64,000 nucleotides of DNA from Hippopus hippopus (taxonomy: Eukaryota; Mollusca; Bivalvia; Cardiida; Cardiidae), in the NCBI GenBank assembly GCA_946811185.2, contig OX328097.1, forward strand, positions 33,193,627 through 33,257,626. Reading direction: 5' to 3'. The notes under the pieces were generated by a model, which saw only the letters and a list, made by a program, of their open reading frames with translations, ran no database searches and was not told where the DNA came from. The position numbers were made by a program, and so were the translations under genes. Below are positions 53,970 through 63,794 of the stretch, in pieces (the stretch's first letter is position 1; each line of letters opens with the position of its first letter).

Positions 53970-54192
53970 CAATTCTTTACCTCAAAATTCTGACCTTCAA
54001 CCACCCTAATGGAGAAGGCTTTTGAGGACAGGGTGAAAAAAGGAATAAATCCTGATACCCAGAGTAATCTTCTTTTCCTACAATATTTTCTACCCTCAAA
54101 CCTATTGTCAAGGCCACATTTGATCTGTGGTCTGCAAATACTTTCGGTGTGGAGTGGACAAGTCTAAAGTTTTGTCATCTGTGTAAGGGTTT
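53970..54192 (-). mobile_element. MITE-1, reverse, diverged
   Basis: TTCTTTACCTCAAAATTCTG to TGTGTAAGGGTTTAG. Confidence 0.65.
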
Positions 54193-54299
54193 AGCCTAAC
54201 CCTAACCCAAATGATAAAAAATTAGAATAATTCAAATCCACAGCATATAAATATGACCGATAAAATGTGATTGTTTATTGGAATTTAGTTTAACTTAGT

Positions 54300-54610
54300 T
54301 TAACCCTTTACCAAACAATCCTTTGTTTTAACGACCCTTATGAAGAAAGAAAAACCTTTTGAAAACATGGTAGGTAAAGGAGAAAATGCTGGTAACCAGT
54401 ATTTTCTCCTTTTTCTACAATGTTTTCTACCCCATCAAAGACAAGTCCAAACATGTGAGTAAAATTTAATTTGTTGACTCCAAATGCTTTCAATTCGGTT
54501 GAGTCAATAAATTTGACGTTCAATTTTTGAAATATTTAACTTTATTTTGTCGTCTGCAAGTGATTTCAATTTGGACCTGTTTAATATTTTGTCGTTTGGT
54601 AAAGAGTTAA
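54300..54610 (-). mobile_element. MITE-1, reverse, with duplicated right part
   Basis: TTAACCCTTTACCAAACAATCC to CGTTTGGTAAAGAGTTAA. The segment TTGTxGxCTxCAAxTGxTTTCAAT occurs twice (54473 and 54547). Confidence 0.8.
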
Positions 54611-55554
54611 AAATAGAAAATATTGTGGATAAAGGGCCAACTGATAGTTACCAGCTCTTTCTATGTTTTTACAATGAATCTGAAGTCGTCTATACTGCAA
54701 TTTGACCGGAATGTCAGTATTAACCGCTCAGTCCCTAGTAGACGGTAGACCAATTTGAGACTTACCCAAATTGAAACAATTTGCATAAGACAAACAAGAA
54801 CTGAACAAATTACGATTCAGAGTTTAAGACTTACACAGACAAGCTCTATATGGAACATACAATAGCTATACATGTATGATAAATTTTTGCATTGAATGGA
54901 TCATGTGGACAAGGTAAACAGCAAAAAAGTATTTCACACAGGTAGATCCCCTCTCCCTCTCTCTGATGTTCATGTATTTCTGTATGGTAAGAAATACAAC
55001 TAAAATAATTTTCAAAATAATTTTGAGAATTAACTCTTAATAATCTCGGAACATATTCTTTTATCAAATTTCATGCTGGTTAACAGCATTTCAAAATATT
55101 CTTATTCTCATGAAAATCGTGACTTATTGTGTAACCTTTCATCCACGAGAGAATAAACTTGTACCCATCAATGTTTACAGAATTCTTTACAAGGTACAAA
55201 TATCAACAAGGACCCATCAACAAATAGTTAGAACTAACATCTCACGATTATCAATCGTAAAAGTCAAGAAAAGGGTTATTTGACATGAAACTAAAGTGTC
55301 GGGGAAATGTCTTCAAAAGTGTCGGGGAACTGTCTTGTCGTGGAACTGTCTTGAAACCGTTTTTTTTTTTTTTTTGTTGTTGTTTAATTCCGTCCATTAA
55401 TCTACTGAAATTGCTTCACGTGAAACAAAGTTTATGCCATACACTTAATTTTATCATGTATAGAATAATATTTCTGTAAGCGATGTTCGCCCCTAATAGA
55501 CGTATTTCAATGGCGCGCAATACTCAACACGTTGAAAAGTCCGGCACAACATCG

Positions 55555-55718
55555 TCATTTTCGTCATCAGTGGGCGAAAAGTTACTTTTATCTTCATCAT
55601 CAGAAACTTAATAAGTTTCTTTAAAAATTGGTTCGTACATGTACGGCCTTACCGGCCCAGAGTCGTCTATTTCTTCGTCTTCAATATCGCTCAGTTCACT
55701 ATCGTAAACAACGTCCAT
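55555..55718 (-). pseudogene. acidic ORF of the Kolobok-like element (PYMYEP motif)
   Basis: The ATG at 55718 opens MDVVYDSELSDIEDEEIDDS, then GPVRPYMYEPIFKETY and a TAA at ~55610. The same frame stays protein-like beyond it (VSDDEDKSNFSPTDDENDD), suggesting a single nonsense change. An acidic N-terminus followed by P-Y-x-[FY]-E-P recalls invertebrate proteins annotated as P2X7-C-terminus-like. That link is from memory and weak. A CRE palindrome lies 20 bp upstream. Confidence 0.45.
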
Positions 55719-55933
55719 ATTGAAACAAGCTCTCCTATGACGTCACAAATCAAGGGACGCAACAATAAGTAAGGGAGATAAGCGATGCAATAAAAATTAA
55801 TAAGCAGAAATATGAATTGAAAAAAAGTACTTTTACTAATTTTTTTTTCTAATTACAACATTACCAGGTTACCATTTGATAAGTGTAGATTTGAAAATTA
55901 ACTATATCTGAAACTTGTTGATTTGCCCTTTAA

Positions 55934-56310
55934 GTTTTAGGCCTGGGATCAAAATTGGCCCTGCTCCAGGGGTCACAAGTTTTACATAGGCTTATATAGT
56001 ATAAAAAAAGTTCTTGTTTCTAACCGTAAGGCTGAGGGCTACCAAATTAGGCATGCGGCCTCATCTAGAAAATCTCTACCAAGATTGTCCTAGTTAAAGC
56101 CCAAGGGTCAAAGTTGGTCCCCACCCCAGGGGTCACAATTTTTACTGTTAGGTCTAGGTCTACCAAAGTTTGCAAGCAGATTTATCTAGTGGACCTGCAG
56201 CAAGATTATTAAAACTATAGCCCTTGGGTCAGCCCTAGGGGTAAGACATTTTACAAAGGCTCGTATATAGTGAAAACTTTAAAACTCTTCGTGTAGTACA
56301 TGAAGTTCAA
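55934..56310 (-). mobile_element. pearl-like tandem cores, right part
   Basis: About 2.5 core units in the same orientation as 52205-52686 (CAGGGGTCACAAGTTTTAC, GGGCTACCAAATTAGGC, TCTAGTGGACCTGC). Confidence 0.75.
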
Positions 56311-56484
56311 TATGACTTTAAAAGCTCATATACTGATCAAGGGAAATAACTCCTGTTCATTACAGATATATGTAGCTTGTGGCCATTTACCGCTCTTGAT
56401 CATGAAACTGCACTAGTATATGACTGGTGTCAGGTATTCATTACGAAGCAAGGTGTATATCATATGGCTTGCAACACGCGAAAA

Positions 56485-56707
56485 GGGGCATTCGGACATT
56501 TGCGTAAAGTGTCGTCTCGGATCAGCCTGCGCAGTCCGCGCAGGCTAATCCGAGACAGCAATTTACGACTACATTAGATTTTGTAATACATTAGACTTGC
56601 GCAAAACAGAAAATTACATAAAAACGGAAAGTGTCGTTTCGGATTAGCCTGCGCGGACTGCGCAGGCTGATCCGAGACGACACTTTACGCAAATGTCCGA
56701 ATGCCCC
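56485..56707. mobile_element. MITE-4, copy 2 (223 bp)
   Basis: GGGGCATTCGGACATTTGCG to CGCAAATGTCCGAATGCCCC. Same length as the copy at 2556 and in inverted orientation of the asymmetric centre (TTGCGCAAAACAGAAAATTAC). Confidence 0.88.
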
Positions 56708-56875
56708 AAAACCCAAAACAGTCGAGAACTTGTAATGGGGTACCTTACTTGGATCTAGATTACTGAATGAAAATTGCACGTTGAATTTTGTGCGGCGCTT
56801 AGCCTTTACAAGCATTGTCTTCTTCTTCTGTTTTATTTATGACGGACTTGAGTTGTCACACCTAAATAATATTAG

Positions 56876-57017
56876 TTGTACGGTCAGGTGGCAGGGGACT
56901 TGGAAACTTCTTCACGGATGTGGAGAATAATGTCGCCCCGAGCCGAAGGCGAGGTGGCGACATTATTCTGCACAGCCGTGAACAAGTTTCCAAGTCCCCT
57001 GCCACCTGACCGTACAA
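56876..57017. repeat. 142 bp palindrome, ~60 bp arms
   Basis: TTGTACGGTCAGGTGGCAGG..GGACTTGGAAAC returns as GTTTCCAAGTCC..CCTGCCACCTGACCGTACAA. The arms close around ATAATGTCGCC / GGCGACATTAT with a short GC-rich loop (CCGAGCCGAAGGCGAGG). Confidence 0.92.
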
Positions 57018-57022
57018 CGAAT

Positions 57023-57391
57023 TTATTATACTGCAAAGTTTTACCATTCCAACGTGTGTTAAGCGAAAATTACCTGTTTTTTTTTTGTTTCAAAAATTGA
57101 GTCCGCTGACGGAGTAGAATTTCCCTTCTGAGTACCCCAATTCAATGAAAAATGACGTCACTGGGAACTGACGTCACTAAAACCTTTGAAAAACGTGCAG
57201 TTTGGTGCATAATCTTGATGTTAATGTTGATCGACGTCGCCATTTTGGATGTCGTGTTGAAAGTGTAGTCATGTTTACGGGGCTCCCGAAAGGGAAAGTG
57301 CTTTTACGTTGGTTTTGCCAATGGACATGATATATGTGTTCGGGGCATATTATCCAATCAGATCACTAGAAATTTCTTTGCAGTATAATAA
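57023..57391. mobile_element. inverted-repeat element with paired CRE sites
   Basis: TTATTATACTGCAAAG (57023-57038) is exactly inverted as CTTTGCAGTATAATAA (57376-57391). Inside lie two TGACGTCA sites 19 bp apart (from 57151) and a GC-richer block. It directly adjoins the palindrome at 56876-57017, and the two may be one element. No coding frame is convincing. Confidence 0.6.
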
Positions 57392-57427
57392 TGTTCGTAT
57401 GTTGGGGTTTTATGACCAAAAATTGTA

Positions 57428-57716
57428 TATGAGCCATACTCTGGCAAAGAGGGGCTTACTGCATTTCCGTGATACACTATACCAAGCAAGCCATAATGAT
57501 AATTGTGGATCCTTTAAATAAATTTTATATATCACCTGAGTCATCAGGCACACTGGTCCTTTGGCATGCAGAAAATTGGCCTATGGCAAAAAGTTTCGAC
57601 CCATCCGCAAAAAGTATCGACCCAGGTCAGCCTGCGCGGATTGCGCAGGCTGACCTGGGTCGATACGTTTTGCAGACCCTGTGCATTACACCCCCTTTTC
57701 ATAGAGCATGGCTTAT
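57428..57716 (+). mobile_element. MITE-3, full length
   Basis: ATGAGCCATACTCTGGCAAA to TTTCATAGAGCATGGCTTAT, with a perfect central inverted repeat around GCGCGGATTGCGC. Confidence 0.9.
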
Positions 57717-57859
57717 ACTTTTATTATTGTATTGGTTGGCCTGTTTACGTAGAACATTTCGTATTTCACCAAAGTAAACTGCATTATAATGATAACTTTA
57801 TCAAAATCAACTTCATGATATTTCTGTTAATGCACTATATTTTTTTTTAATTTATGAAG

Positions 57860-57910
57860 GACTTTCGGTATTACAACAATGTGATAGATGACGACGACTT
57901 CATGTCGTTG
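57860..57910 (+). CDS. candidate internal exon, unknown gene
   Basis: After TTTTTTTTAATTTATGAAG an open 17-codon segment (DFRYYNNVIDDDDFMSL) ends at the donor GTGAGT, phase 0 on both sides, compatible with 48931-49005. An in-frame ATG six bases upstream could make it a first exon instead. No homology recognised. Confidence 0.35.
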
Positions 57911-58052
57911 GTGAGTACAGTGTATAGATGCAGATGTTGTGTTATGTTGTATTTTAACGAAATGTTAATTTTAACAGCTTCTGTTATTAACCGTTTATAG
58001 TTCGTGATAATGATACGTTGTCAAATTGACCAGTTCTTTCAGCGGCAAATAT

Positions 58053-58345
58053 GTTGACCCTTAGGCTGCTAAGCACGACTCAAGGACCTTTTTGCGGACA
58101 GTGTAGATCAAGATCAGACTGCACACAACGTGTCTCTTAGGCTGCTAAGCGCGACCCAAGGACCTTTTGCGGACAGTGTAGATCAAGATCAGACTGCATA
58201 CAACGTGTAGTCTGATCTTGATCTACACTGTCCGATAAAGAGATATCTTTCCCAAAAAATACTATTGAAATAGAAAAAAAATGTGTTTTTACTAAAGCCT
58301 TGAAAGTTTCATTTTACTTACACGTATTTAGCAGCATAAGGTTAA
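58053..58345 (+). mobile_element. MITE-2 with internal ~75 bp duplication
   Basis: TTAGGCTGCTAAGCACGAC..GACTGCACACAACGTGT is followed at once by TTAGGCTGCTAAGCGCGAC and the rest of the element to CAGCATAAGGTTAA. The left half is thus present twice. Confidence 0.82.
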
Positions 58346-58394
58346 CTCGACCTTTCGATGGCTGAAAGTGCAATCTCACTGAAACTTCGAAAGA

Positions 58395-58530
58395 CTGTTA
58401 TCTTACAGGCTCAACTAAAAGAGCGGACGGTATAGATCCAAGATCAGACTGCACGTTCTGTGCAGTGTGATCTTAATCTATGCCGTCCACAAAGAGCCTC
58501 CGTTTTCACTTATGGCGCTGATAGGGCTAT
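58395..58530. repeat. MITE-2b fragment
   Basis: GCGGACGGTATAGATCCAAG, GACTGCACGTTCTGTGCAG and TCTATGCCGTCCAC mark its palindrome. Confidence 0.65.
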
Positions 58531-58779
58531 TTACAGTCAACTATCTACTTGTGGTAGATCTGATGACGCCCCCTTTGTTTCGGTCTTTCGAAAAATTTGT
58601 AACTCTAATAGTTATCACTAATCAAAGCTTTACGACGTACAGAAGCCGTTTCAAAAGTCTTTGCGTTATGAGACAAAAGCAATGAACATATGAACCGCAT
58701 TCTAAATGTAGATTGTTTTTCCGTGGGTACATTTTCTCTTTCGAAAACTGAAAAGAAGATCTTTGGTTTACTGTCAGAA

Positions 58780-58985
58780 AGGCCAGCTGAAGGTGGTCCT
58801 CCAAGAACCTTCCACTGGAAGCACTGGGTTTTTATCGGGAGTAGCCTTAGGGAGGACAATCCAGAGCCCTAGCCTAGCACTGGTGAAACCGAGGACATAC
58901 ATGAAGATGTGACCTGTCTTCGAATAATATTGAAAGCGGCGTAAAAAAACTTTCAATCAGTCAATCAATCAATCAATCATAGACT
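58780..58985 (+). repeat. SINE tail ending in (CAAT)n
   Basis: GCCTAGCACTGGTGAAACCG..GACATACATGAA matches the 45790 SINE. It ends in AATCAGTCAATCAATCAATC, a simple 3' tail typical of SINEs. The head is not recognisable. Confidence 0.55.
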
Positions 58986-59049
58986 GTTCCGTCAGATCAA
59001 CATATGGATAGGACAGAACACGTGTAATGGACATGCCTACGTCAACTAA

Positions 59050-59232
59050 CATTTCAAATGCCATATGTACCAACCAATCTACATCGCTGCACTAGTCTTA
59101 TTGTAGACATAGAAAGTAAGACAATTTCTGAATTGCTAGACAATTTCGTTTAGTCAATCAGAAATCGTTTTACTTCATAATTTAGAAAATTATTGGGAAT
59201 ACGAATGTTATTGAGAATGTTTGGTAAATACG
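59050..59232. mobile_element. MITE-5, worn
   Basis: TTTAGTCAATCAGAAATCG in the right arm and GTTTGGTAAATACGGGACC at the right end. Confidence 0.55.
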
Positions 59233-59429
59233 GGACCAGATGTTGTAACTGTGTCTAATTTGCATGTAGCCTCTATGTTGTAGTTAATTTATGTCATTTT
59301 AAATAGTAATAAACTCGATGTAATAACGTATTCATTATAAGATGTTAATCTGTCATCCGGACATATAGGTTTAGACCGATTCTAAAATCACCAGCCCTTC
59401 GCGAAAACCAATGATAATTGCATTCATAT

Positions 59430-59917
59430 GATATGATCCATGTTCTTTAAAGGGGAATAGTGCATCTGCAAAAAGTATCGACCCGGGCTACTCCTCGCCA
59501 GGCTGAACTGTGTCGAAACTGTTTGCTTTAACCCTGTACCAAACAATCCCTGGTTTTTACGACCCAGAGGAAGAAGCCTTCTGAAAACATTGTGGGAAAA
59601 GGAGAAAATGCTGGAACCAGCATTTTCTCCTTTTCCCACAATATTTTCTACTCTTCTAAAGTCAAGTTTCAATTTCTGAGTTACGTTTATTTTGTCGTCT
59701 GCAAATGCTTTCAATTTTGACAAGTTTAAAATTTTGTCGTTTGGTAAAGAGTTAAAAGAAAAAAAAAATCTACATGTGGAAGGACCATTCTTCCTCATAA
59801 TGCAGTTGGTTGCAAGACAAAATGAATTTTACTATTCAATGGTTATGGTATGACTTGCTTGGTATAATGCATCACGAAGATGCATTAGATCCTTTTTGCT
59901 AGAGCATGGCCCATAAT
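59430..59917 (+). mobile_element. MITE-3 split by a nested MITE-1
   Basis: Left part to CTGTTTGC (59527), right part from ~59756 to TTGCTAGAGCATGGCCCAT. The gap is a complete MITE-1 with TTAA on both sides. Confidence 0.82.
59528..59755 (-). mobile_element. MITE-1, full length, nested in MITE-3
   Basis: TTAACCCTGTACCAAACAATCC to CGTTTGGTAAAGAGTTAA. The palindrome lacks one base pair at the centre (GCTGGAACCAGC). Confidence 0.93.
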
Positions 59918-60252
59918 GATTTTGTTGTTGTTGTTTTTGTTCTTTTGGTTACCAGATTACCAAAACATGTTTCGGTGAAGAAGGATCGTCATGAGACGGG
60001 AGTTCGTCCGAGTTATGAACCGCATTAATTAAAAGCGAACTTCATTTGTAAACAATGATGTTTCAGTGAAAGCTTCGGCTGCTGTCATCAAAACTTTATG
60101 ATCGTTTTGATATGTGTAAGGAGCTGGGAAAGGGGGAGCGGGGCTTGGACGGTCTACGGTCTTACCTAGTTTTACAAATGCCTTTTAGCGATAAAATGAA
60201 ATTAGAAAAAAAAAGTTCTCTTTTATTTATCTAAATGTTGTTTCACACCGCT

Positions 60253-60463
60253 TTAACTCATTGCCAAACGACAAAATTTTAGACTTGTCCAAATTACAAG
60301 CATTTGCTAGCTGAAATGATGGTAATTGTCTTTGAAAATGTTTAGAACCTTGTGGGAAAAGAAGAAAATGCAGATTATTGGCATTTTCTCCTTTTCCAAC
60401 AAGGTTTTCAAAAGCATATTTTCTCAGGGTCGTTAAAACTTGGGATTGTGTGGTGAAGAGTTA
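60253..60463 (+). mobile_element. MITE-1
   Basis: TTAACTCATTGCCAAACGAC to GTGTGGTGAAGAGTTA. Palindrome centre changed (GCAGATTATTGGC). Confidence 0.82.
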
Positions 60464-60926
60464 TAAGCAATTTTTCGTCAGATCACGGTGACAGTTCAAC
60501 CGTTAATCCCTTTCCAGTGTTTTTCCAGTACTAAGTATGGAGTAAACTCTTACATTAAGATTTTCTGCAAACGCACATTGAAGCACACTGGAACGCCCCC
60601 CATCCCCTTCATTTATCATCATCAGTAGGAATTCTAAAGACCTGAGAACAACTTGAAGGGGAATATTTCGTTAAAGGTGAAAAGCTTAGGAGATAATGTG
60701 AGGAGAAAATGTTTATTTGCTGATTGCTTCTAACTACGGTTTAATTCTTCTTTTACATGTTCCAGATATTCCTTTGTATCTATAACAGAATTGCTACCTC
60801 AATTGCTCAGTAGTTATTTGACTTCTATGTTCGATCCACGCTCATGGCGCTGGTCCATTTAAAATTACTTGTACACTCCAGTCAATTCTGAAAGCATATA
60901 CATGTAACGTTATCAAGAAAACAGGA

Positions 60927-61142
60927 TCCATATATCCAACAATTCTTAATTTCATTCCAAGTCTAATTCTAGATTAAAAACGAACACAACTTCTGATTGG
61001 CTAAACCATTTTGTTAGCCAATCAAAAGTTGTGTTACTTTCAACTATAGAAAAATTCTTAATAATAAGAATTATTTTCAACTTTAGAAAATTCTTGAGAA
61101 TGAGACTAAGAATGTTCTTAAAGACGGTTGGTGAATACAGAC
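60927..61142. mobile_element. MITE-5 with partly duplicated right arm
   Basis: GGATCCATATATCCAACAAT to GACGGTTGGTGAATACAGAC. The arms ACACAACTTCTGATTGGC and GCCAATCAAAAGTTGTGTTA pair almost perfectly. TTTCAACT(A/T)TAGAAAA(A)TTCTT occurs twice. Confidence 0.78.
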
Positions 61143-61155
61143 AAGAAGTTTTATG

Positions 61156-61369
61156 TTAACCCTTTCGGCGCCATAGGTGTAAAGAGTGACTTTTGCAGAC
61201 GGCATAGATCAAGAACAGACTGCACAAAACGTGCAGTCTGATCTTAGATCTATACCGCCCGCTTTTGCAGTTAAGCCTATACAATCAAAATCTTTATACG
61301 TTTCATTGTATTGTATTTAGAGCCGTCGAAAGAGGTCGAGTTTATTCATTTGGCTCTGAAAGAGTCAAC
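61156..61369 (+). mobile_element. MITE-2b, full length
   Basis: TTAACCCTTTCGGCGCCATAG to CTCTGAAAGAGTCAAC. Centre: CATAGATCAAGAACAGACTG..CAGTCTGATCTTAGATCTAT. It is related to MITE-2 by its centre but has different ends. Confidence 0.82.
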
Positions 61370-61431
61370 AGCTTTTGTCAAGATCGCTATTCAAAGTGTT
61401 TGACAAATACATTGCATTTCTCCCATTCCCG

Positions 61432-61660
61432 TCTTTACCAGACGACAAAATTTTTTAATGTGTTCATATTGAAAACATTTGCAATCGACAATTTAAATGG
61501 TTGAAACGATGGGATTTGTATATGGAATGGTAGAACATATTGTGGCACAAGGAGAAAATACTGGTTCCCAGCATTTTCTTCTATTCCCACAAGGTTTTTA
61601 AGGGCCTTGTTTTCCACAATCAAGGTCGTTAAATATCGTGGTTGTTTGGTAAAAGTCTAA
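61432..61660 (+). mobile_element. MITE-1
   Basis: CGTCTTTACCAGACGAC to TTTGGTAAAAGTCTAA, with a worn palindrome. Confidence 0.78.
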
Positions 61661-62093
61661 AGGGTAGGAAATAACAGATAAGTTAGAAAAGACGGAATGC
61701 GAAATCTGCGTAATTCGATGTTTATCAAAAAATCAATGGGAAAAAGGAAAACAGAAGTCAGGTCGTTGATTACTGATAAGTGCTTCTGTAGTGTACGATG
61801 TCCCAGACACGTTGCCATCGTTTTTAGCTCGGCTGTTTTCGGAAATTGACGGCCTGTTTGCGGACGGTTAAAGGACATACGAAGAGTACTAGTTAAGTAT
61901 TTTCGGACGGAAAAAAACTGAGGCCAAAGCCCGATGTGCCGCTATGACTTTGACATTTTCTCATATCTCTAGTATAATTGAAGCTATTCACTTCAGACTT
62001 ATGCTAGTTGTTTAGCATCGAAAGTGGAACTCATACCACAAGGGAAGATAACACTTAAAACATTTCTTACACAGTTATGCCCCTTTTCTACTT

Positions 62094-62276
62094 TTAACCC
62101 TATCAGCACCATAGATGATATTAGGGATTTTTTTTTTTATCTAGTTCAGACTGCATAGAACATGATCTTGGATCCATATCGTCAGCTTTATTAATCAAGC
62201 TTATACTGTAAAAAATCTTTCTGAGGGTAAGTGGAATGGACTTTTAGCAGTCGAAAGAGTCCCGGACTTAACGAGT
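62094..62276 (+). repeat. MITE-2b, worn
   Basis: TTAACCCTATCAGCACCATAG to GCAGTCGAAAGAGTCC, with a T-run at ~62130. Confidence 0.62.
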
Positions 62277-62350
62277 AAATATTAGGCCAAAAGACTGATT
62301 ATGAGTTGTCTGTTGCTTGACGAAAGCAGTGGCCTGAAAGGGGTAACGAG

Positions 62351-62603
62351 TTAACTCTTTACCAGACGACAAAATTTTAGACTTTTCAAGATTTAAAGCA
62401 ATTTGCAGACGACAAGTTACATGTTCCTCAGGATCTGAATTTTTTTTTTTTTTTTTTTTTTTTTTTTCTTTTTAAGGTTAGAAAACATCGTGGAAAAAGG
62501 AGAAAATGCTGGTAACCAGCATTTTCTCCTTTTCTCACAATGTTTTCCAAAGGCTTCTTCTTTAGGGCCGTGAAATGTCGGGATTGTGTGGTAACGAGTT
62601 TAA
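62351..62603 (+). mobile_element. MITE-1, full length, with poly(T) insertion
   Basis: TTAACTCTTTACCAGACGAC to GTGTGGTAACGAGTTTAA. A T-run of ~30 at 62439-62468 sits left of an intact palindrome. Confidence 0.87.
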
Positions 62604-62639
62604 AGAAAATCACAGATTTCACACGACACACGAAGAAAC

Positions 62640-62835
62640 GTCACAAACGGCAATGAGAGAAAACTTTGGGATCATAACTGGCTTAGGTCAAACTTGGATT
62701 CAAAAATTGAATTTTCTTTTTGAAAAAGTAGAAAACATGGTGGGAACATGGTGGGAAAAGGAGAAAATGCATTTTCGCCTTTTCCCACTATGTTCTCAAA
62801 AGTTAGAAGTCGGGATTGTGCTGTGAAGGATGAAA
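62640..62835 (+). repeat. MITE-1, left end lost
   Basis: From GTCAAACTTGGATTC to GTGCTGTGAAGGATG; palindrome shortened, ACATGGTGGGA duplicated. Confidence 0.62.
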
Positions 62836-62877
62836 TTGCAGATTGCCTGAATCCGTTTACTAAAATGAACATTTTTA

Positions 62878-62970
62878 TTCCCCTTCCCATCCCGACCCCC
62901 ATCCCCACCCCCACCCTCATCTCCCCTCCCCCCCCCCCAAAAAAAAAAAAAACAATAATAATAATAATAA
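62878..62970. repeat. C-rich/A-rich/(AAT)n low-complexity tract
   Basis: CCCCATCCCCACCCCCACCC, then C-run, A-run and AATAATAATAATAAT. Confidence 0.9.
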
Positions 62971-63126
62971 TGAAAACAAAAAGCCAGTGCTCACTGAATC
63001 TGAATCAAAAAGTTTAATTCTGGCCAGATTGCTCATTCTGTGCACTTTGAACTCGTTCTTATAAGAATGGCGACAAAAATTGACGCTAGGTTGCTAAGGG
63101 TGACAAGAGAAATGGATACAGCAGAT

Positions 63127-63794
63127 TTAATCCTTTACCACACAATTCCGACTTTTAACAACCTTATAAAAGAAGCCTTTTGAAAACATTGAGGGTAGTA
63201 GAGAAAATGATGGTTACCAGCATTTTCTCGTTTTCCCATAATGTTTTCTAACCGTCCCAAAACAAATTTCAATTTTTGAGTCACACTTATTTTGTCGTCT
63301 GCAAATGCTTTCACTTTGGACAAATCTGATGTTTTTTTTTTTTTCGTTTGGTAAAGAGTTCACCCTTAGGCTGCTAAGCGCGACTTAAGGACCTTTTGCG
63401 GACAGCGTAGATCAAGATCAGACTGCACAGAACGTGCAGTCTGATCTTGGATCTACACTGTCCGATAAGGAGATTTTTTTTCCCTCAAAATAACTTTGAA
63501 AAAGCAATATTTGAATTTTTACTATCGACTTAAAAGTCCCATTTAATTTATTTAGCAGGTTCAGGGTTAGTTCTTTACCAAACGGCAAAATTCTAGACCT
63601 GTCCAAACTGAAAGCATTTGCAGACGACAAATAGAATTTTAGTCATACGATGAAATTTGTCTCTGAAAGAATAGAAAACATTGTGGGAAAAGGAGAAAAT
63701 GCTGGTACCAGCATTTTCTTCTTTTCCCACAATGTTTTCAAAAGGCTTCTTTCCCAGGGTCGTTAAAATCAGGGATTGTTTGGTAAAGGGTTAA
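63127..63794. mobile_element. chain MITE-1 / MITE-2 / MITE-1
   Basis: Reverse MITE-1 (63127-63361; TTAATCCTTTACCACAC .. GGTAAAGAGTTCA), MITE-2 (63358-63570; TTCACCCTTAGGCTGC .. TTAGCAGGTTCAGGGTTAG) and forward MITE-1 (63567-63794; TTAGTTCTTTACCAAAC .. GGTAAAGGGTTAA). The junctions are single altered TTAA sites (TTCA, TTAG). Confidence 0.88.

Larger units (their letters stand above)
52691..55929. mobile_element. Kolobok-like DNA transposon, decayed
   Basis: AGGGCAAATC at 52691-52700 is exactly inverted as GATTTGCCCT at 55920-55929, and TTAA flanks both (52687-52690, 55930-55933). The flanking pearl cores continue in register on each side, which confirms the borders. Further inside, CGCTTATCTCCC (52876) and TGACGTCA (52897) are mirrored by GGGAGATAAGCG (55773) and TGACGTCA (55738). 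A THAP-domain frame lies near the left end and an acidic frame points inward from the right. TTAA duplication plus THAP is the Kolobok combination. The 2.2 kb between is filled by MITE-1 copies (53318-53510, 53970-54192, 54300-54610) and AT-rich spacer, with no catalytic core visible. Confidence 0.8.
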
